64,000 bases of DNA from CAVRQM01 sp965246915 (GTDB lineage: Bacteria > Pseudomonadota > Alphaproteobacteria > Acetobacterales > Acetobacteraceae), in NCBI GenBank assembly GCA_965246915.1, contig CBDFGB010000015.1:124001-188000 (forward strand). The letters are read 5' to 3'. How positions within the stretch are numbered: position 1 is the first letter of the stretch; every line of letters begins with the position of its first letter. The notes under the pieces were generated by a model, which was not told the origin of the DNA, did no database searches, and saw only the letters and a program-made list of their open reading frames with translations. The position numbers and the translations under genes were made by a program. Positions 61,244 through 64,000 of the stretch are shown here, piece by piece.

Positions 61244-62692
61244 GTGGTCGATCCGATCCGCCCATCCCGTGACCTGAACGAAGCGATCCGGAATGGCCAT
61301 CACGTGAACCGAGTCAGCCAGCGCGCGATGAGGCTGTGGATCGGGCTGGGCTCGCGTTTCCTGCCCTTTGCCGATGCGGCCACCGTCGATCTTCCGCTCT
61401 CGCGGCTTCTGCGCCTGTCGTTGTTCCAGGTGTCGGTGGGCATGGCGCTGGTGCTGCTCGTCGGCACTCTCAACCGCGTCATGATCGTGGAGCTCCACGT
61501 TCCCGCCTCCCTGGTCGGGATCATGATCTCTCTGCCGCTGCTGTTCGCGCCGTTTCGCGCGCTCATCGGCTTCCGTTCCGATACGCATCGTTCCGAACTG
61601 GGCTGGCGGCGAGTGCCGTTCATGTTCAAGGGGACGATGGTGCAGTTCGGCGGCCTGTCCATCATGCCGTTCGCGCTGCTGGTCCTGTCGGGCGGCGGCG
61701 AGGCCGGCCATGCGCCGGCCTGGATCGGCTATGGCGCGGCGGCGCTCGCGTTCCTGCTCGTCGGTGCCGGTCTGCACACGACCCAGACCGTGGGGCTGGC
61801 GCTGGCGACCGACCTCGCGCCGCCGGAGTCACGCCCGAAGGTCGTCGGACTGATGTATGTGATGCTGCTGTTCGGGATGGTCGCGAGCGCTCTGCTGTTC
61901 GGCGCGTTTCTGGCGAATTTCAGCCCAGGGCGGCTGATCCAGGTTATCCAAGCCGCCGCGGTGCTGACGATCGTCTTGAACATCTGCGCGTTGTGGAAAC
62001 AGGAGAGCCGCGGCCGTGCCCGCTGGCCCCAGGCGAGCCGGCGTCCGCCCGATTTCCGCAACTCCTGGGGTGATTTCGTTCGAGGGCCGCAAGCGATACG
62101 CCGGCTGATCGCAGTCGGCCTCGGCACGATGGCGTTCAGCATGGAGGACGTGCTGCTCGAGCCCTATGGCGGGCAGGTTCTGGGGCTGTCGGTGGGCGAT
62201 ACGACCAAGCTCACTGCGGCGCTGGCGGTGGGTGGGCTGTTGGGGTTCGGCTTCGCCTCGCGCGTGCTCAGCCGCGGTGCCGATCCGTTCCGGATGGCCG
62301 GCTATGGCGCGCTGCTAGGCATTCCCGCTTTCGCCGCGGTGATTGTCGCCGCCCCCTTGGCCTCGCCGGGCCTGTTCGCATGCGGGACGCTGTTGATCGG
62401 CTTCGGGGCCGGCTTGTTTGGCCACGGTACCCTGACGGCGACCATGAACCTCGCGCCAGTGGACCAGGCCGGGCTCGCACTGGGTGCCTGGGGCGCGGTC
62501 CAGGCCTCGGCGGCCGGGGTGGCGATCGCGCTGGGCGGCGTGCTGCGCGACCTGTTCGCCGGGATCGCCCCGCCGGATATGCTCGGGTCCGCGATGGCGT
62601 ATGATCTTGTCTACGCGATCGAAATTTTGCTGCTGCTGGCCACGTTGGGCGCGATGATGCCCCTTGTGCGTCCAGTCGGAGCCCGTGCCTGA
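61244..62692 (+). CDS. pucC: PucC/LhaA-family light-harvesting assembly protein
   Basis: 482 residues, MFS-like with twelve spans. Family landmarks are LNRVMIVELHVPASLVGIMI, APFRALIGFRSDTHRSELGW and FSMEDVLLEPYGGQVLGLSV. Needed for LH2 assembly, probably by shepherding bacteriochlorophyll or subunits in the membrane. Start is GTG 61244 or ATG 61329 (MRLWIGLG). Confidence 0.92.
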   Translation: MVDPIRPSRDLNEAIRNGHHVNRVSQRAMRLWIGLGSRFLPFADAATVDLPLSRLLRLSLFQVSVGMALVLLVGTLNRVMIVELHVPASLVGIMISLPLLFAPFRALIGFRSDTHRSELGWRRVPFMFKGTMVQFGGLSIMPFALLVLSGGGEAGHAPAWIGYGAAALAFLLVGAGLHTTQTVGLALATDLAPPESRPKVVGLMYVMLLFGMVASALLFGAFLANFSPGRLIQVIQAAAVLTIVLNICALWKQESRGRARWPQASRRPPDFRNSWGDFVRGPQAIRRLIAVGLGTMAFSMEDVLLEPYGGQVLGLSVGDTTKLTAALAVGGLLGFGFASRVLSRGADPFRMAGYGALLGIPAFAAVIVAAPLASPGLFACGTLLIGFGAGLFGHGTLTATMNLAPVDQAGLALGAWGAVQASAAGVAIALGGVLRDLFAGIAPPDMLGSAMAYDLVYAIEILLLLATLGAMMPLVRPVGARA

Positions 62693-62750
62693 AACGAGAG
62701 CCGCGCAACATCAGGCCGACGCTTTCGGCCGCAACCGGAAAGTGCTCGCC

Positions 62751-63515
62751 ATGCCACTCATTCGAGTTTTTGACAGCGCCGAGGCCGCAGCCGAGTCCGC
62801 CGCCGAGCTGAAGATGGCTGGCCTCGAGGGGAGTGGCATCCAGGTCGTCACCAACTCGGCTGGCGACGCCAGCGCGAAATCGTTCGTGGCGATGGGCGTG
62901 GCGAAAGCCCGCGCGGATCAGCTCGCCGCGCAGGTGGCAGCTGGTTCGGCTGTGCTCATCGCCGGTCCGCCCTTCGGCACCGCCGCCCGCGCGGTCGCGA
63001 TCCTAGAGCGCGGCGGCACGGCCGAGGGTGGTGCGACGACCGAGGTCGTCAGCGACATACCCGCACGTGACCCGGCGACGCCGCTGTCCTCGGCCGCGGG
63101 CTGGCGAGTGCTCCTGAACAATCCGACGCCGCTGTCGTCGTGGCTGAAATGGGCGCCGCTGTCGCGCCAGCAGAGCCTGGGGGGCTCGTCGCACGGCCTG
63201 CCAATCCTGTCGCGCGATGCCGCCCCGCTATCGTCGGCTGTCGGCATGAGGACGCTGTCATCGAATGCCGCGCCGCTGTCATCGACGGTTGGAATGAAGG
63301 TACTCAAGGACGAGCCAGCACCGCTTTCATCGAAGGCCGGCCTGCGCGTGCTGTCGGACAATCCGACCCCGCTGTCGTCCTGGCTTGGCCTCAAGGTGCT
63401 GACGAAGGCCGCGGCGCGGGCGTCCACGACGCGGGTTGGGCCTGACAATCCCGCGCCTTTTTCGTCGATGCTGGGCATGAAGGTGCTGACGGAAGGCAAA
63501 ACGACGCGGGAATGA
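62751..63515 (+). CDS. Two-part repeat protein of the puc locus (function unknown)
   Basis: 254 residues. Residues 1-100 look like one alpha/beta domain (PLIRVFDSAEAAAESAAELK, MAGLEGSGIQVVT), reminiscent of the YflT/general-stress domain; this is a weak resemblance. Residues 106-246 are tandem units of 16 residues with core APLSS-xxG-xxVL. No signal peptide and no long membrane span; each unit has a short hydrophobic patch. It starts 58 bp after pucC in the same direction and ends before a strong hairpin, so it is probably the last gene of the puc operon. A role in antenna assembly or membrane scaffolding is a guess. Confidence 0.75.
   Translation: MPLIRVFDSAEAAAESAAELKMAGLEGSGIQVVTNSAGDASAKSFVAMGVAKARADQLAAQVAAGSAVLIAGPPFGTAARAVAILERGGTAEGGATTEVVSDIPARDPATPLSSAAGWRVLLNNPTPLSSWLKWAPLSRQQSLGGSSHGLPILSRDAAPLSSAVGMRTLSSNAAPLSSTVGMKVLKDEPAPLSSKAGLRVLSDNPTPLSSWLGLKVLTKAAARASTTRVGPDNPAPFSSMLGMKVLTEGKTTRE
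63066..63488 (+). repeat. Tandem 48-bp coding repeats
   Basis: Encodes units such as RDAAPLSSAVGMRTLS, SNAAPLSSTVGMKVLK, DEPAPLSSKAGLRVLS and DNPTPLSSWLGLKVLT in direct succession. Two diverged units and one degenerate unit precede them, and a final DNPAPFSSMLGMKVLT follows after a 13-residue spacer. The DNA units have diverged in third positions, so the array is kept by selection rather than recently duplicated. Confidence 0.85.
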
Positions 63516-63551
63516 CCGGATAGGGCGCGGGCGTTGCGGGGTTCGCCCATC

Positions 63552-63589
63552 GGACCCCTCTCTGGAGCGCTAGCCCCAAACAGGGGTCC
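63552..63589. terminator. Bidirectional terminator-like hairpin
   Basis: GGACCCCT (63552-63559) and AGGGGTCC (63582-63589) are perfectly complementary and enclose 22 bases, in the gap between the convergent repeat-protein and redoxin genes. No U-run. Probably ends transcripts from both sides. Confidence 0.5.
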
Positions 63590-63619
63590 GAACCCGGCCA
63601 GGTGCTGCCGGCCACGACG

Positions 63620-64000
63620 CTACGCCGCGGGGAGCCGGCACGTGGCCTGGGCGGACGCCGCGTCGAGTGGATCGGAGTCCGGGACCCCGGGCGGCTCGGT
63701 GCTGAGGCGGGCGATTTCGGCTCCCAGTCGCAGATCGGAGACATGGCCAAAGTGCTGGCCGCGGAGGCGCCCTTCGGAGTCGATCAGCATTAGCGTGGGT
63801 GTGCCCCGCATGGCGTAGCGGGCCATCGTTGAGGGTGTCGGCCCGAGCCGACCGGGGCGGTCGATGGCGATCGGGAAGCCGAGCCGGTATTCGTGGACGA
63901 ACGCCCGCAGGGCATGCGGCCCCATGGCGTCGTGATGCTCGAAGACCGTGTGCAGGCCAAGCACCGCGACCTCATCGACGGAAAAGGTCGCGGCGACCCG
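63620..64000 (-). CDS. Thioredoxin-fold (redoxin/TlpA-like) protein, partial
   Basis: Frame stays open to the window end; about 127 C-terminal residues are visible. FVHEYRLGFPIAIDRPG and the cis-Pro segment YAMRGTPTLMLIDSEGRLRG, then FGHVSDLRLGAEIARL, fit the peroxiredoxin/TlpA thioredoxin fold. The N-terminal active-site cysteines would lie beyond base 64000. Convergent with the repeat-protein gene. Confidence 0.8.
   Translation of the reverse strand, partial: RVAATFSVDEVAVLGLHTVFEHHDAMGPHALRAFVHEYRLGFPIAIDRPGRLGPTPSTMARYAMRGTPTLMLIDSEGRLRGQHFGHVSDLRLGAEIARLSTEPPGVPDSDPLDAASAQATCRLPAA

Noticed and set aside
63066..63488. Possible CRISPR array
   Set aside because: The repeats are 48-bp in-frame coding units with diverged third positions and no unique spacers; no cas genes nearby.

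Overview
The window is 64 kb of high-GC, gene-dense bacterial chromosome that reads as an alphaproteobacterium. The evidence is MucR- and Fur-type regulators, a TIGR02302 protein, DUF2244 next to nth, a PEP-synthetase-regulator/hemE origin-type junction, and a purple-bacterial LH2 (puc) operon at the right end. A phototrophic member of the Acetobacteraceae (Rhodopila-like) fits best, but that is inference from gene content. No rRNA operon, prophage, IS element or CRISPR array was seen.

Layout. Bases 1-6.6 kb hold an accessory metabolic patch: an iron-type alcohol dehydrogenase cut by the window edge, two LysR regulators, two SDR-like proteins, an F420-reductase-like Rossmann protein, a SnoaL-like protein, a cupin, and a methyltransferase beside the remnant of an NmrA-like gene. 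Bases 6.7-13.6 kb hold a TetR regulator, a complete amide/urea-type ABC importer with a Tat-type binding protein, and an amidase, all tightly coupled. Bases 13.6-25.5 kb are mostly housekeeping: Mn-catalase, pncA-nth, DUF2244, XRE regulator, lnt, OlsB-like acyltransferase, Fur, MucR, TusA-like protein, TIGR02302 protein and lysA. Bases 25.5-30.2 kb hold an MBL-fold hydrolase and a spermidine/putrescine-type ABC importer lying between lysA and the argH-lipoprotein pair. Bases 32.6-36.6 kb form a small surface-glycan cluster (DUF1796, two glycosyltransferases, a methyltransferase). Bases 36.7-39.3 kb are etfB-etfA-hbd. Bases 40.1-43.6 kb hold a HIG1 protein, a large MscS-type channel and Maf.

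At 44.5 kb the divergent pair PEP-synthetase-regulator (RP001) / hemE flanks a 309-bp gap. In Caulobacter and Rickettsia this junction carries the chromosome origin, so oriC is proposed here. Gene orientation supports it: left of the gap genes are mainly on the minus strand, and right of it nearly all are on the plus strand. The right arm runs hemE-hemH-HAD-hemJ-rho, so late haem synthesis is clustered beside the origin. It continues with an RND efflux pair, ahcY, a YihY protein, 3-oxoacid CoA-transferase, tRNA-Ala(GGC) and an ADP-ribosylglycohydrolase.

The most unusual part is 60.4-63.5 kb. It is an LH2 operon (pucB, pucA, pucC) behind a perfect TGT-N12-ACA operator of the PpsR/CrtJ type. 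PucA carries an uncommon 75-residue C-terminal extension. Downstream of pucC lies a protein with a stress-protein-like N-terminal half followed by tandem 16-residue repeats built around APLSS-xxG-xxVL; I do not recognise this architecture.
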